Of a stretch of 64,000 bases of DNA, positions 34,801 to 48,372 are shown one piece after another. The stretch is taken from positions 29,225,523-29,289,522 of the forward strand of contig OY829543.1 of the NCBI GenBank assembly GCA_963691705.1. The letters run 5' to 3'. Every line of letters begins with the position of its first letter. Position 1 is the stretch's first letter. The notes under the pieces are model-generated. The model had not been told where the DNA came from. It saw only the letters and a program-made list of their open reading frames with translations, and did no database searches. Position numbers and translations under genes: made by a program. The stretch comes from Viola odorata (taxonomy: Eukaryota > Streptophyta > Magnoliopsida > Malpighiales > Violaceae).

Positions 34801-37800
34801 CAACCCTTTTCCATAGTACTGATGAATATCTCTCCTATGTAGGTACTATGTGTGACATTCCCAAAGGAATGGAACGCGCAGATTCGAGGACGAATCCATT
34901 TGAAGAGGGAGGAGATGATACGAGCATGAGGGCTCTCACTCGTATCCACGTGAAGACCTCATGGATAGGTCGCGCAAATCATGGGGAATGTCGGGCCAAG
35001 TCCTCGCAAACCATGAAGACATGCGCGCACCTGGCGCGCAACCCTAATATCCCATGAAGTCCCCGCGCCTAAGCCATCCGTGACCTTGCGCTAGCTCTCC
35101 AAGCCAATCTCTTCAGGCCCGCGGTCAAGGCCTTAAGGAAAGGGTAGTTTAGGGTTATTTCATGTAATAATTCCCAAGCCTACTCTTCGCCCATGGGAGA
35201 AAAATCCTTGTCTTTTGAAGTCTACAGACTTATTTTCACATCATCGCTTTGAATTACCTTTTAGTTATTTTCCAACCCTTTTCCATAGTGCTGATGCATA
35301 TCTCTCCTATGTAGGTACTTTGTGTGACATTCGCAAAGGAATGGAGCCCGCAGATTCGAGGACGAATCCATTTGAAGAGGGAGGAGATGATACGAACATG
35401 AGGGCTCTCACTAGTATCCACCTGAAGACCTCATGGATAGGCCGCGCAAGCCATGAGGAATGCCGCGCCAAGTCCTCGCAAACCATGAAGACATGCGTGC
35501 ACCAGGCGCGCCAACCCTAGCATCCCATGAAGTCCCCGCGCCTAAGCCATCCGAGGCCTTGCGGTAGCTCTCCAAGCCAATCTCTTCAAGCCCGCGGTCA
35601 AGGCCTTAAGTGAAGGGTGGTTTAGGGTTATTTCATGTAATAATTCCCAAGCCTACTCTTCGCCCATGGGAGAAAATTCCTTGTCTTTTGAAGTCTACAG
35701 ACTTATTTTCACATCATCGCTTTGAATTACCTTTTAGTTATTTTCCAACCCTTTTCCATAGTGCTGATGCATATCTCTCCTATGTAGGTACTTTGTGTGA
35801 CATTCGCAAAGGAATGGAGCCCGCAGATTCGAGGACGAATCCATTTGAAGAGGGAGGAGATGATACGAACATGAGGGCTCTCACTAGTATCCACCTGAAG
35901 ACCTCATGGATAGGCCGCGCAAGCCATGAGGAATGCCGCGCCAAGTCCTCGCAAACCATGAAGACATGCGTGCACCAGGCGCGCCAACCCTAGCATCCCA
36001 TGAAGTCCCCGCGCCTAAGCCATCCGAGGCCTTGCGGTAGCTCTCCAAGCCAATCTCTTCAAGCCCGCGGTCAAGGCCTTAAGTGAAGGGTGGTTTAGGG
36101 TTATTTCATGTAATAATTCCCAAGCCTACTCTTCGCCCATGGGAGAAAATTCCTTGTGTTTTGAAGTCTACAGACTTATTTTCACACCATCGCTTTGAGT
36201 TACCTTTCAGTTGTTTTCCAACCCTTTTCCATAGTACTGATGAATATCTCTCCTATGTAGGTACTATGTGTGACATTCCCAAAGGAATGGAACGCGCAGA
36301 TTCGAGGACGAATCCATTTGAAGAGGGAGGAGATGATACGAGCATGAGGGCTCTCACTCGTATCCACGTGAAGACCTCATGGATAGGTCGCGCAAATCAT
36401 GGGGAATGTCGGGCCAAGTCCTCGCAAACCATGAAGACATGCGCGCACCTGGCGCGCAACCCTAATATCCCATGAAGTCCCCGCGCCTAAGCCATCCGTG
36501 ACCTTGCGCTAGCTCTCCAAGCCAATCTCTTCAGGCCCGCGGTCAAGGCCTTAAGGAAAGGGTAGTTTAGGGTTATTTCATGTAATAATTCCCAAGCCTA
36601 CTCTTCGCCCATGGGAGAAAAATCCTTGTCTTTTGAAGTCTACAGACTTATTTTCACATCATCGCTTTGAATTACCTTTTAGTTATTTTCCAACCCTTTT
36701 CCATAGTGCTGATGCATATCTCTCCTATGTAGGTACTTTGTGTGACATTCGCAAAGGAATGGAGCCCGCAGATTCGAGGACGAATCCATTTGAAGAGGGA
36801 GGAGATGATACGAATATGAGGGCTCTCACTAGTATCCACCTGAAGACCTCATGGATAGGCCGCGCAAGCCATGAGGAATGCCGCGCCAAGTCCTCGCAAA
36901 CCATGAAGACATGCGTGCACCAGGCGCGCCAACCCTAGCATCCCATGAAGTCCCCGCGCCTAAGCCATCCGAGGCCTTGCAGTAGCTCTCCAAGCCAATC
37001 TCTTCAAGCCCGCGGTCAAGGCCTTAAGTGAAGGGTGGTTTAGGGTTATTTCATGTAATAATTCCCAAGCCTACTCTTCGCCCATGGGAGAAAATTCCTT
37101 GTCTTTTGAAGTCTACAGACTTATTTTCACATCATCGCTTTGAATTACCTTTTAGTTATTTTCCAACCCTTTTCCATAGTGCTGATGCATATCTCTCCTA
37201 TGTAGGTACTTTGTGTGACATTCGCAAAGGAATGGAGCCCGCAGATTCGAGGACGAATCCATTTGAAGAGGGAGGAGATGATACGAACATGAGGGCTCTC
37301 ACTAGTATCCACCTGAAGACCTCATGGATAGGCCGCGCAAGCCATGAGGAATGCCGCGCCAAGTCCTCGCAAACCATGAATACATGCGTGCACCAGGCGC
37401 GCCAACCCTAGCATCCCATGAAGTCCCCGCGCCTAAGCCATCCGAGGCCTTGCGGTAGCTCTCCAAGCCAATCTCTTCAAGCCCGCGGTCAAGGCCTTAA
37501 GTGAAGGGTGGTTTAGGGTTATTTCATGTAATAATTCCCAAGCCTACTCTTCGCCCATGGGAGAAAATTCCTTGTCTTTTGAAATCTACAGACTTATTTT
37601 CACATCATCGCTTTGAATTACCTTTTAGTTATTTTCCAACCCTTTTCCATAGTGCTGATGCATATCTCTCCTATGTAGGTACTTTGTGTGACATTCGCAA
37701 AGGAATGGAGCCCGCAGATTCGAGGACGAATCCATTTGAAGAGGGAGGAGATGATACGAACATGAGGGCTCTCACTAGTATCCACCTGAAGACCTCATGG

Positions 37801-37973
37801 ATAGGCCGCGCAAGCCATGAGGAATGCCGCGCCAAGTCCTCGCAAACCATGAAGACATGCGTGCACCAGGCGCGCCAACCCTAGCATCCCATGAAGTCCC
37901 CGCGCCTAAGCCATCCGAGGCCTTGCGGTAGCTCTCCAAGCCAATCTCTTCAAGCCCGCGGTCAAGGCCTTAA
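31829..37973 (+). repeat. E-F-C-D-A cassette, 13 units (6,145 bp)
   Basis: Order: E 31829, F 32301, C 32774, D 33246, A 33719, A 34192, C 34665, D 35137, A 35610, C 36083, D 36555, A 37028, A 37501. C units after F read GCAAGACATGG, whereas C units after A read GCAAATCATGG, a position-specific difference kept throughout domain 2. Variant tags shared with the previous segment include GAAGAGAGAGG (34192), GAATATGAGG (36555) and ATGAATACATG (37028). This is the longest cassette in the window. Confidence 0.87.
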
Positions 37974-40900
37974 GTGAAGGGTGGTTTAGGGTTATTTCAT
38001 GTAATAATTCCCAAGCCTACTCTTCGCCCATGGGAGAAAATTCCTTGTCTTTTGAAGTCTACAGACTTATTTTCACATCATCGCTTTGAATTACCTTTTA
38101 GTTATTTTCCAACCCTTTTCCATAGTGCTTATGCATCTCTCTCCTATGTAGGTACTTTGTGTTACATTCGCAAAGAAATGGAGCGCGCAGATTCGAGGAC
38201 GAATCCATTTTAAGAGGGAGGAGATGATACGAGCATGAGGGCTCTCACTCGTATCCACGTGAAGACCTCATGGATAGGCCGCGCAAGACATGAGGAATGT
38301 CGGGATAAGTCCTCGCAAACCATGAAGACATGCGCGCACCTGGCGCGCAACCCTAGTATCCCATGAAGTCCCCGCGCCTAAGCCATCCGAGACCTTGCGC
38401 TAGCTCTCCAAGCCAATCTCTTCAGGCCCGTGGTCAAGGCCTTAAGTAAAGGGTAGTTTAGGGTTATTTCATGTAATAATTCCCAAGCCTACTCTTCGCC
38501 CATGGGAGAAAAATCCTTGTCTTTTGAAGTCTACAGACTTATTTTCACATCATCGCTTTGAATTACCTTATAGTTATTTTCCAACCCTTTTCCATAGTGC
38601 TGATGCATATCTCTCCGATGTAGGTACTTTTTGTGACATTCGCAAAGGAATGGAGCCCGCAGATTCGAGGACGAATGCATTTGACGAGGGAGGAGATGAT
38701 ACGAACACGAGGGCTCTCACTCGTATCCACGTGAAGACCTCATGGATAGGCCGCGCAAGCCATGAGGAATGCCGCGCCAAGTCCTCGCAAACCATGAAGA
38801 CATGCGTGCACCAGGCGCGCCAACCCTAGCATCCCATGAATTCCCCGCGCCTAAGCCATACGAGGCCTTGCGGTAGCTCTCCAAGCCAATCTCTTCTAGC
38901 CCGCGGTCAAGGCCTTAAGTGAAGGGTGGTTTAGGGTTATTTCATGTAATAATTCCCAACCCTACTCTTCGCCCATGGGAGAAAATTCCTTGTGTTTTGA
39001 AGTCTACAGACTTATTTTCACACCATCGCTTTGAGTTACCTTTCAGTTGTTTTCCAACCCTTTTCCATAGTACTGATGAATATCTCTCCTATGTAGGTAC
39101 TATGTGTGACATTCCCAAAGGAATGGAACGCGCAGATTCGAGGACGAATCCATTTGAAGAGGGAGGAGATGATACGAGCATGAGGGCTCTCACTCGTATC
39201 CACGTGAAGACCTCATGGATAGGCCGCGCAAGCCATGAGGAATGCCGCGCCAAGTCCTCGCAAACCATGAAGACATGCGTGCACCAGGCGCGCCAACCCT
39301 AGCATCCCATGAATTCCCCGCGCCTAAGCCATACGAGGCCTTGCGGTAGCTCTCCAAGCCAATCTCTTCTAGCCCGCGGTCAAGGCCTTAAGTGAAGGGT
39401 GGTTTAGGGTTATTTCATGTAATAATTCCCAAGCCTACTCTTCGCCCATGGGAGAAAATTCCTTGTGTTTTGAAGTCTACAGACTTATTTTCACACCATC
39501 GCTTTGAGTTACCTTTCAGTTGTTTTCCAACCCTTTTCCATAGTACTGATGAATATCTCTCCTATGTAGGTACTATGTGTGACATTCCCAAAGGAATGGA
39601 ACGCGCAGATTCGAGGACGAATCCATTTGAAGAGGGAGGAGATGATACGAGCATGAGGGCTCTCACTCGTATCCACGTGAAGACCTCATGGATAGGCCGC
39701 GCAAGCCATGAGGAATGCCGCGCCAAGTCCTCGCAAACCATGAAGACATGCGTGCACCAGGCGCGCCAACCCTAGCATCCCATGAATTCCCCGCGCCTAA
39801 GCCATACGAGGCCTTGCGGTAGCTCTCCAAGCCAATCTCTTCTAGCCCGCGGTCAAGGCCTTAAGTGAAGGGTGGTTTAGGGTTATTTCATGTAATAATT
39901 CCCAAGCCTACTCTTCGCCCATGGGAGAAAATTCCTTTTGTTTTGAAGTCTACAGACTTATTTTCACACCATCGCTTTGAGTTACCTTTCAGTTGTTTTC
40001 CAACCCTTTTCCATAGTACTGATGAATATCTCTCCTATGTAGGTACTATGTGTGACATTCCCAAAGGAATGGAACGCGCAGATTCGAGGACGAATCCATT
40101 TGAAGAGGGAGGAGATGATACGAGCATGAGGGCTCTCACTCGTATCCACGTGAAGACCTCATGGATAGGTCGCGCAAGACATGGGGAATGTCGGGCCAAG
40201 TCCTCGCAAACCATGAAGACATGCGCGCACCTGGCGCGCAACCCTAATATCCCATGAAGTCCCCGCGCCTAAGCCATCCGTGACCTTGCGCTAGCTCTCC
40301 AAGCCAATCTCTTCAGGCCCGCGGTCAAGGCCTTAAGGAAAGGGTAGTTTAGGGTTATTTCATGTAATAATTCCCAAGCCTACTCTTCGCCCATGGGAGA
40401 AAAATCCTTGTCTTTTGAAGTCTACAGACTTATTTTCACATCATCGCTTTGAATTACCTTTTAGTTATTTTCCAACCCTTTTCCATAGTGCTGATGCATA
40501 TCTCTCCTATGTAGGTACTTTGTGTGACATTCGCAAAGGAATGGAGCCCGCAGATTCGAGGACGAATCCATTTGAAGAGGGAGGAGATGATACGAACATG
40601 AGGGCTCTCACTAGTATCCACCTGAAGACCTCATGGATAGGCCGCGCAAGCCATGAGGAATGCCGCGCCAAGTCCTCGCAAACCATGAAGACATGCGCGC
40701 ACCAGGCGCGCCAACCCTAGCATCCCATGAAGTCCCCGCGCCTAAGCCATCCGAGGCCTTGCAGTAGCTCTCCAAGCCAATCTCTTCAAGCCCGCGGTCA
40801 AGGCCTTAAGTGAAGGGTGGTTTAGGGTTATTTCATGTAATAATTCCCAAGCCTACTCTTCGCCCATGGGAGAAAAATCCTTGTCTTTTGAAGTCTACAG

Positions 40901-42228
40901 ACTTATTTTCACATCATCGCTTTGAATTACCTTTTAGTTATTTTCCAACCCTTTTCCATAGTGCTGATGCATATCTCTCCTATGTAGGTACTTTGTGTGA
41001 CATTCGCAAAGGAATGGAGCCCGCAGATTCGAGGACGAATCCATTTGAAGAGGGAGGAGATGATACGAACATGAGGGCTCTCACTAGTATCCACCTGAAG
41101 ACCTCATGGATAGGCCGCGCAAGCCATGAGGAATGCCGCGCCAAGTCCTCGCAAACCATGAAGACATGCGCGCACCAGGCGCGCCAACACTAGCATCCCA
41201 TGAAGTCCCCGCGCCTAAGCCATCCGAGGCCTTGCGGTAGCTCTCCAAGCCAATCTCTTCAAGCCCGCGGTCAAGGCCTTAAGTGAAGGGTGGTTTAGGG
41301 TTATTTCATGTAATAATTCCCAAGCCTACTCTTCGCCCATGGGAGAAAATTCCTTGTCTTTTGAAGTCTACAGACTTATTTTCACATCATCGCTTTGAAT
41401 TACCTTTTAGTTATTTTCCAACCCTTTTCCATAGTGCTGATGCATATCTCTCCTATGTAGGTACTTTGTGTGACATTCGCAAAGGAATGGAGCCCGCAGA
41501 TTCGAGGACGAATCCATTTGAAGAGGGAGGAGATGATACGAACATGAGGGCTCTCACTAGTATCCACCTGAAGACCTCATGGATAGGCCGCGCAAGCCAT
41601 GAGGAATGCCGCGCCAAGTCCTCGCAAACCATGAAGACATGCGTGCACCAGGCGCGCCAACCCTAGCATCCCATGAAGTCCCCGCGCCTAAGCCATCCGA
41701 GGCCTTGCGGTAGCTCTCCAAGCCAATCTCTTCAAGCCCGCGGTCAAGGCCTTAAGTGAAGGGTGGTTTAGGGTTATTTCATGTAATAATTCCCAAGCCT
41801 ACTCTTCGCCCATGGGAGAAAATTCCTTGTCTTTTGAAGTCTACAGACTTATTTTCACATCATCGCTTTGAATTACCTTTTAGTTATTTTCCAACCCTTT
41901 TCCATAGTGCTGATGCATATCTCTCCTATGTAGGTACTTTGTGTGACATTCGCAAAGGAATGGAGCCCGCAGATTCGAGGACGAATCCATTTGAAGAGGG
42001 AGGAGATGATACGAACATGAGGGCTCTCACTAGTATCCACCTGAAGACCTCATGGATAGGCCGCGCAAGCCATGAGGAATGCCGCGCCAAGTCCTCGCAA
42101 ACCATGAAGACATGCGTGCACCAGGCGCGCCAACCCTAGCATCCCATGAAGTCCCCGCGCCTAAGCCATCCGAGGCCTTGCGGTAGCTCTCCAAGCCAAT
42201 CTCTTCAAGCCCGCGGTCAAGGCCTTAA
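37974..42228 (+). repeat. E-F-C-D-A cassette, 9 units with doubled C/F hybrid (4,255 bp)
   Basis: Order: E 37974, F 38446, C/F 38919, C/F 39392, C 39865, D 40337, A 40810, A 41283, A 41756. The C position has expanded from one unit to three. Private changes include CCCAACCCTACTC (near 38958), TTCCTTTTGTTTTG in 39865 and CCAACACTAGC in 40810. Confidence 0.86.
38919..39864 (+). repeat. Two adjacent C/F hybrid units
   Basis: Both units start as C (ACACCATCG, GATGAATATC, ATTCCCAAAGG, GAGCATGAGG) and finish as F (TAGGCCGCGCAAGCCATGAGG, GGCGCGCC, ATGAATTCCCC, CTTCTAGCCC), so they are 473 bp long. The switch lies between about 39177 and 39222 in the first and at the same place in the second. They differ only by the CCCAACC/CCCAAGC base that I can see, so one is a direct duplicate of the other. 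This is the pattern of repeated one-unit slippage. Confidence 0.87.
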
Positions 42229-44591
42229 GTGAAGGGTGGTTTAGGGTTATTTCATGTAATAATTCCCAAGCCTACTCTTCGCCCATGGGAGAAAATTCCT
42301 TGTCTTTTGAAGTCTACAGACTTATTTTCACATCATCGCTTTGAATTACCTTTTAGTTATTTTCCAACCCTTTTCCATAGTGCTTATGCATCTCTCTCCT
42401 ATGTAGGTACTTTGTGTTACATTCGCAAAGAAATGGAGCGCGCAGATTCGAGGACGAATCCATTTTAAGAGGGAGGAGATGATACGAGCATGAGGGCTCT
42501 CACTCGTATCCACGTGAAGACCTCATGGATAGGCCGCGCAAGACATGAGGAATGTCGGGATAAGTCCTCGCAAACCATGAAGACATGCGCGCACCTGGCG
42601 CGCAACCCTAGTATCCCATGAAGTCCCCGCGCCTAAGCCATCCGAGACCTTGCGCTAGCTCTCCAAGCCAATCTCTTCAGGCCCGTGGTCAAGGCCTTAA
42701 GTAAAGGGTAGTTTAGGGTTATTTCATGTAATAATTCCCAAGCCTACTCTTCGCCCATGGGAGAAAAATCCTTGTCTTTTGAAGTCTACAGACTTATTTT
42801 CACATCATCGCTTTGAATTACCTTATAGTTATTTTCCAACCCTTTTCCATAGTGCTGATGCATATCTCTCCGATGTAGGTACTTTTTGTGACATTCGCAA
42901 AGGAATGGAGCCCGCAGATTCGAGGACGAATGCATTTGACGAGGGAGGAGATGATACGAACACGAGGGCTCTCACTCGTATCCACGTGAAGACCTCATGG
43001 ATAGGCCGCGCAAGCCATGAGGAATGCCGCGCCAAGTCCTCGCAAACCATGAAGACATGCGTGCACCAGGCGCGCCAACCCTAGCATCCCATGAATTCCC
43101 CGCGCCTAAGCCATACGAGGCCTTGCGGTAGCTCTCCAAGCCAATCTCTTCTAGCCCGCGGTCAAGGCCTTAAGTGAAGGGTGGTTTAGGGTTATTTCAT
43201 GTAATAATTCCCAAGCCTACTCTTCGCCCATGGGAGAAAATTCCTTGTGTTTTGAAGTCTACAGACTTATTTTCACACCATCGCTTTGAGTTACCTTTCA
43301 GTTGTTTTCCAACCCTTTTCCATAGTACTGATGAATATCTCTCCTATGTAGGTACTATGTGTGACATTCCCAAAGGAATGGAACGCGCAGATTCGAGGAC
43401 GAATCCATTTGAAGAGGGAGGAGATGATACGAGCATGAGGGCTCTCACTCGTATCCACGTGAAGACCTCATGGATAGGTCGCGCAAGACATGGGGAATGT
43501 CGGGCCAAGTCCTCGCAAACCATGAAGACATGCGCGCACCTGGCGCGCAACCCTAATATCCCATGAAGTCCCCGCGCCTAAGCCATCCGTGACCTTGCGC
43601 TAGCTCTCCAAGCCAATCTCTTCAGGCCCGCGGTCAAGGCCTTAAGGAAAGGCTAGTTTAGGGTTATTTCATGTAATAATTCCCAAGCCTACTCTTCGCC
43701 CATGGGAGAAAAATCCTTGTCTTTTGAAGTCTACAGACTTATTTTCACATCATCGCTTTGAATTACCTTTTAGTTATTTTCCAACCCTTTTCCATAGTGC
43801 TGATGCATATCTCTCCTATGTAGGTACTTTGTGTGACATTCGCAAAGGAATGGAGCCCGCAGATTCGAGGACGAATCCATTTGAAGAGGGAGGAGATGAT
43901 ACGAACATGAGGGCTCTCACTAGTATCCACCTGAAGACCTCATGGATAGGCCGCGCAAGCCATGAGGAATGCCGCGCCAAGTCCTCGCAAACCATGAATA
44001 CATGCGTGCACCAGGCGCGCCAACCCTAGCATCCCATGAAGTCCCCGCGCCTAAGCCATCCGAGGCCTTGCGGTAGCTCTCCAAGCCAATCTCTTCAAGC
44101 CCGCGGTCAAGGCCTTAAGTGAAGGGTGGTTTAGGGTTATTTCATGTAATAATTCCCAAGCCTACTCTTCGCCCATGGGAGAAAATTCCTTGTCTTTTGA
44201 AGTCTACAGACTTATTTTCACATCATCGCTTTGAATTACCTTTTAGTTATTTTCCAACCCTTTTCCATAGTGCTGATGCATATCTCTCCTATGTAGGTAC
44301 TTTGTGTGACATTCGCAAAGGAATGGAGCCCGCAGATTCGAGGACGAATCCATTTGAAGAGGGAGGAGATGATACGAACATGAGGGCTCTCACTAGTATC
44401 CACCTGAAGACCTCATGGATAGGCCGCGCAAGCCATGAGGAATGCCGCGCCAAGTCCCCGCAAACCATGAAGACATGCGTGCACCAGGCGCGCCAACCCT
44501 AGCATCCCATGAAGTCCCCGCGCCTAAGCCATCCGAGGCCTTGCGGTAGCTCTCCAAGCCAATCTCTTCAAGCCCGCGGTCAAGGCCTTAA
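42229..44591 (+). repeat. E-F-C-D-A cassette, minimal 5-unit form (2,363 bp)
   Basis: Order: E 42229, F 42701, C 43174, D 43646, A 44119. This is the shortest intact cassette and probably the basic HOR of the right half of the window. D unit 43646 carries GGAAAGGCTAG (shared with 49790) and ATGAATACATG; A unit 44119 has AAGTCCCCGC. Confidence 0.87.
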
Positions 44592-47500
44592 GTGAAGGGT
44601 GGTTTAGGGTTATTTCATGTAATAATTCCCAAGCCTACTCTTCGCCCATGGGAGAAAATTCCTTGTCTTTTGAAGTCTACAGACTTATTTTCACATCATC
44701 GCTTTGAATTACCTTTTAGTTATTTTCCAACCCTTTTCCATAGTGCTTATGCATCTCTCTCCTATGTAGGTACTTTGTGTTACATTCGCAAAGAAATGGA
44801 GCGCGCAGATTCGAGGACGAATCCATTTTAAGAGGGAGGAGATGATACGAGCATGAGGGCTCTCACTCGTATCCACGTGAAGACCTCATGGATAGGCCGC
44901 GCAAGACATGAGGAATGTCGGGATAAGTCCTCGCAAACCATGAAGACATGCGCGCACCTGGCGCGCAACCCTAGTATCCCATGAAGTCCCCGCGCCTAAG
45001 CCATCCGAGACCTTGCGCTAGCTCTCCAAGCCAATCTCTTCAGGCCCGTGGTCAAGGCCTTAAGTAAAGGGTAGTTTAGGGTTATTTCATGTAATAATTC
45101 CCAAGCCTACTCTTCGCCCATGGGAGAAAAATCCTTGTCTTTTGAAGTCTACAGACTTATTTTCACATCATCGCTTTGAATTACCTTATAGTTATTTTCC
45201 AACCCTTTTCCATAGTGCTGATGCATATCTCTCCGATGTAGGTACTTTTTGTGACATTCGCAAAGGAATGGAGCCCGCAGATTCGAGGACGAATGCATTT
45301 GACGAGGGAGGAGATGATACGAACACGAGGGCTCTCACTCGTATCCACGTGAAGACCTCATGGATAGGCCGCGCAAGCCATGAGGAATGCCGCGCCAAGT
45401 CCTCGCAAACCATGAAGACATGCGTGCACCAGGCGCGCCAACCCTAGCATCCCATGAATTCCCCGCGCCTAAGCCATACGAGGCCTTGCGGTAGCTCTCC
45501 AAGCCAATCTCTTCTAGCCCGCGGTCAAGGCCTTAAGTGAAGGGTGGTTTAGGGTTATTTCATGTAATAATTCCCAAGCCTACTCTTCGCCCATGGGAGA
45601 AAATTCCTTGTGTTTTGAAGTCTACAGACTTATTTTCACACCATCGCTTTGAGTTACCTTTCAGTTGTTTTCCAACCCTTTTCCATAGTACTGATGAATA
45701 TCTCTCCTATGTAGGTACTATGTGTGACATTCCCAAAGGAATGGAACGCGCAGATTCGAGGACGAATCCATTTGAAGAGGGAGGAGATGATACGAGCATG
45801 AGGGCTCTCACTCGTATCCACGTGAAGACCTCATGGATAGGTCGCGCAAGACATGGGGAATGTCGGGCCAAGTCCTCGCAAACCATGAAGACATGCGCGC
45901 ACCTGGCGCGCAACCCTAATATCCCATGAAGTCCCCGCGCCTAAGCCATCCGTGACCTTGCGCTAGCTCTCCAAGCCAATCTCTTCAGGCCCGCGGTCAA
46001 GGCCTTAAGGAAAGGGTAGTTTAGGGTTATTTCATGTAATAATTCCCAAGCCTACTCTTCGCCCATGGGAGAAAAATCCTTGTCTTTTGAAGTCTACAGA
46101 CTTATTTTCACATCATCGCTTTGAATTACCTTTTAGTTATTTTCCAACCCTTTTCCATAGTGCTGATGCATATCTCTCCTATGTAGGTACTTTGTGTGAC
46201 ATTCGCAAAGGAATGGAGCCCGCAGATTCGAGGACGAATCCATTTGAAGAGGGAGGAGATGATACGAACATGAGGGCTCTCACTAGTATCCACCTGAAGA
46301 CCTCATGGATAGGCCGCGCAAGCCATGAGGAATGCCGCGCCAAGTCCTCGCAAACCATGAAGACATGCGCGCACCAGGCGCGCCAACCCTAGCATCCCAT
46401 GAAGTCCCCGCGCCTAAGCCATCCGAGGCCTTGCAGTAGCTCTCCAAGCCAATCTCTTCAAGCCCGCGGTCAAGGCCTTAAGTGAAGGGTGGTTTAGGGT
46501 TATTTCATGTAATAATTCCCAAGCCTACTCTTCGCCCATGGGAGAAAATTCCTTGTCTTTTGAAGTCTACAGACTTATTTTCACATCATCGCTTTGAATT
46601 ACCTTTTAGTTATTTTCCAACCCTTTTCCATAGTGCTGATGCATATCTCTCCTATGTAGGTACTTTGTGTGACATTCGCAAAGGAATGGAGCCCGCAGAT
46701 TCGAGGACGAATCCATTTGAAGAGAGAGGAGATGATACGAACATGAGGGCTCTCACTAGTATCCACCTGAAGACCTCATGGATAGGCCGCGCAAGCCATG
46801 AGGAATGCCGCGCCAAGTCCTCGCAAACCATGAAGACATGCGTGCACCAGGCGCGCCAACCCTAGCATCCCATGAAGTCCCCGCGCCTAAGCCATCCGAG
46901 GCCTTGCGGTAGCTCTCCAAGCCAATCTCTTCAAGCCCGCGGTCAAGGCCTTAAGTGAAGGGTGGTTTAGGGTTATTTCATGTAATAATTCCCAAGCCTA
47001 CTCTTCGCCCATGGGAGAAAATTCCTTGTGTTTTGAAGTCTACAGACTTATTTTCACACCATCGCTTTGAGTTACCTTTCAGTTGTTTTCCAACCCTTTT
47101 CCATAGTACTGATGAATATCTCTCCTATGTAGGTACTATGTGTGACATTCCCAAAGGAATGGAACGCGCAGATTCGAGGACGAATCCATTTGAAGAGGGA
47201 GGAGATGATACGAGCATGAGGGCTCTCACTCGTATCCACGTGAAGACCTCATGGATAGGTCGCGCAAATCATGGGGAATGTCGGGCCAAGTCCTCGCAAA
47301 CCATGAAGACATGCGCGCACCTGGCGCGCAACCCTAATATCCCATGAAGTCCCCGCGCCTAAGCCATCCGTGACCTTGCGCTAGCTCTCCAAGCCAATCT
47401 CTTCAGGCCCGCGGTCAAGGCCTTAAGGAAAGGGTAGTTTAGGGTTATTTCATGTAATAATTCCCAAGCCTACTCTTCGCCCATGGGAGAAAAATCCTTG

Positions 47501-48372
47501 TCTTTTGAAGTCTACAGACTTATTTTCACATCATCGCTTTGAATTACCTTTTAGTTATTTTCCAACCCTTTTCCATAGTGCTGATGCATATCTCTCCTAT
47601 GTAGGTACTTTGTGTGACATTCGCAAAGGAATGGAGCCCGCAGATTCGAGGACGAATCCATTTGAAGAGGGAGGAGATGATACGAACATGAGGGCTCTCA
47701 CTAGTATCCACCTGAAGACCTCATGGATAGGCCGCGCAAGCCATGAGGAATGCCGCGCCAAGTCCTCGCAAACCATGAAGACATGCGTGAACCAGGCGCG
47801 CCAACCCTAGCATCCCATGAAGTCCCCGCGCCTAAGCCATCCGAGGCCTTGCGGTAGCTCTCCAAGCCAATCTCTTCAAGCCCGCGGTCAAGGCCTTAAG
47901 TGAAGGGTGGTTTAGGGTTATTTCATGTAATAATTCCCAAGCCTACTCTTCGCCCATGGGAGAAAATTCCTTGTCTTTTGAAGTCTACAGACTTATTTTC
48001 ACATCATCGCTTTGAATTACCTTTTAGTTATTTTCCAACCCTTTTCCATAGTGCTGATGCATATCTCTCCTATGTAGGTACTTTGTGTGACATTCGCAAA
48101 GGAATGGAGCCCGCAGATTCGAGGACGAATCCATTTGAAGAGGGAGGAGATGATACGAACATGAGGGCTCTCACTAGTATCCACCTGAAGACCTCATGGA
48201 TAGGCCGCGCAAGCCATGAGGAATGCCGCGCCAAGTCCTCGCAAACCATGAAGACATGCGTGCACCAGGCGCGCCAACCCTAGCATCCCATGAAGTCCCC
48301 GCGCCTAAGCCATCCGAGGCCTTGCGGTAGCTCTCCAAGCCAATCTCTTCAAGCCCGCGGTCAAGGCCTTAA
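44592..48372 (+). repeat. E-F-C-D-A-C-D-A cassette, 8 units (3,781 bp)
   Basis: Order: E 44592, F 45064, C 45537, D 46009, A 46482, C 46955, D 47427, A 47900. The second C (after A) has the GCAAATCATGG form, the first (after F) the GCAAGACATGG form. A unit 46482 carries GAAGAGAGAGG, linking this to 29465 and 34192. D unit 47427 has a private GTGAACCAGG. Confidence 0.87.
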
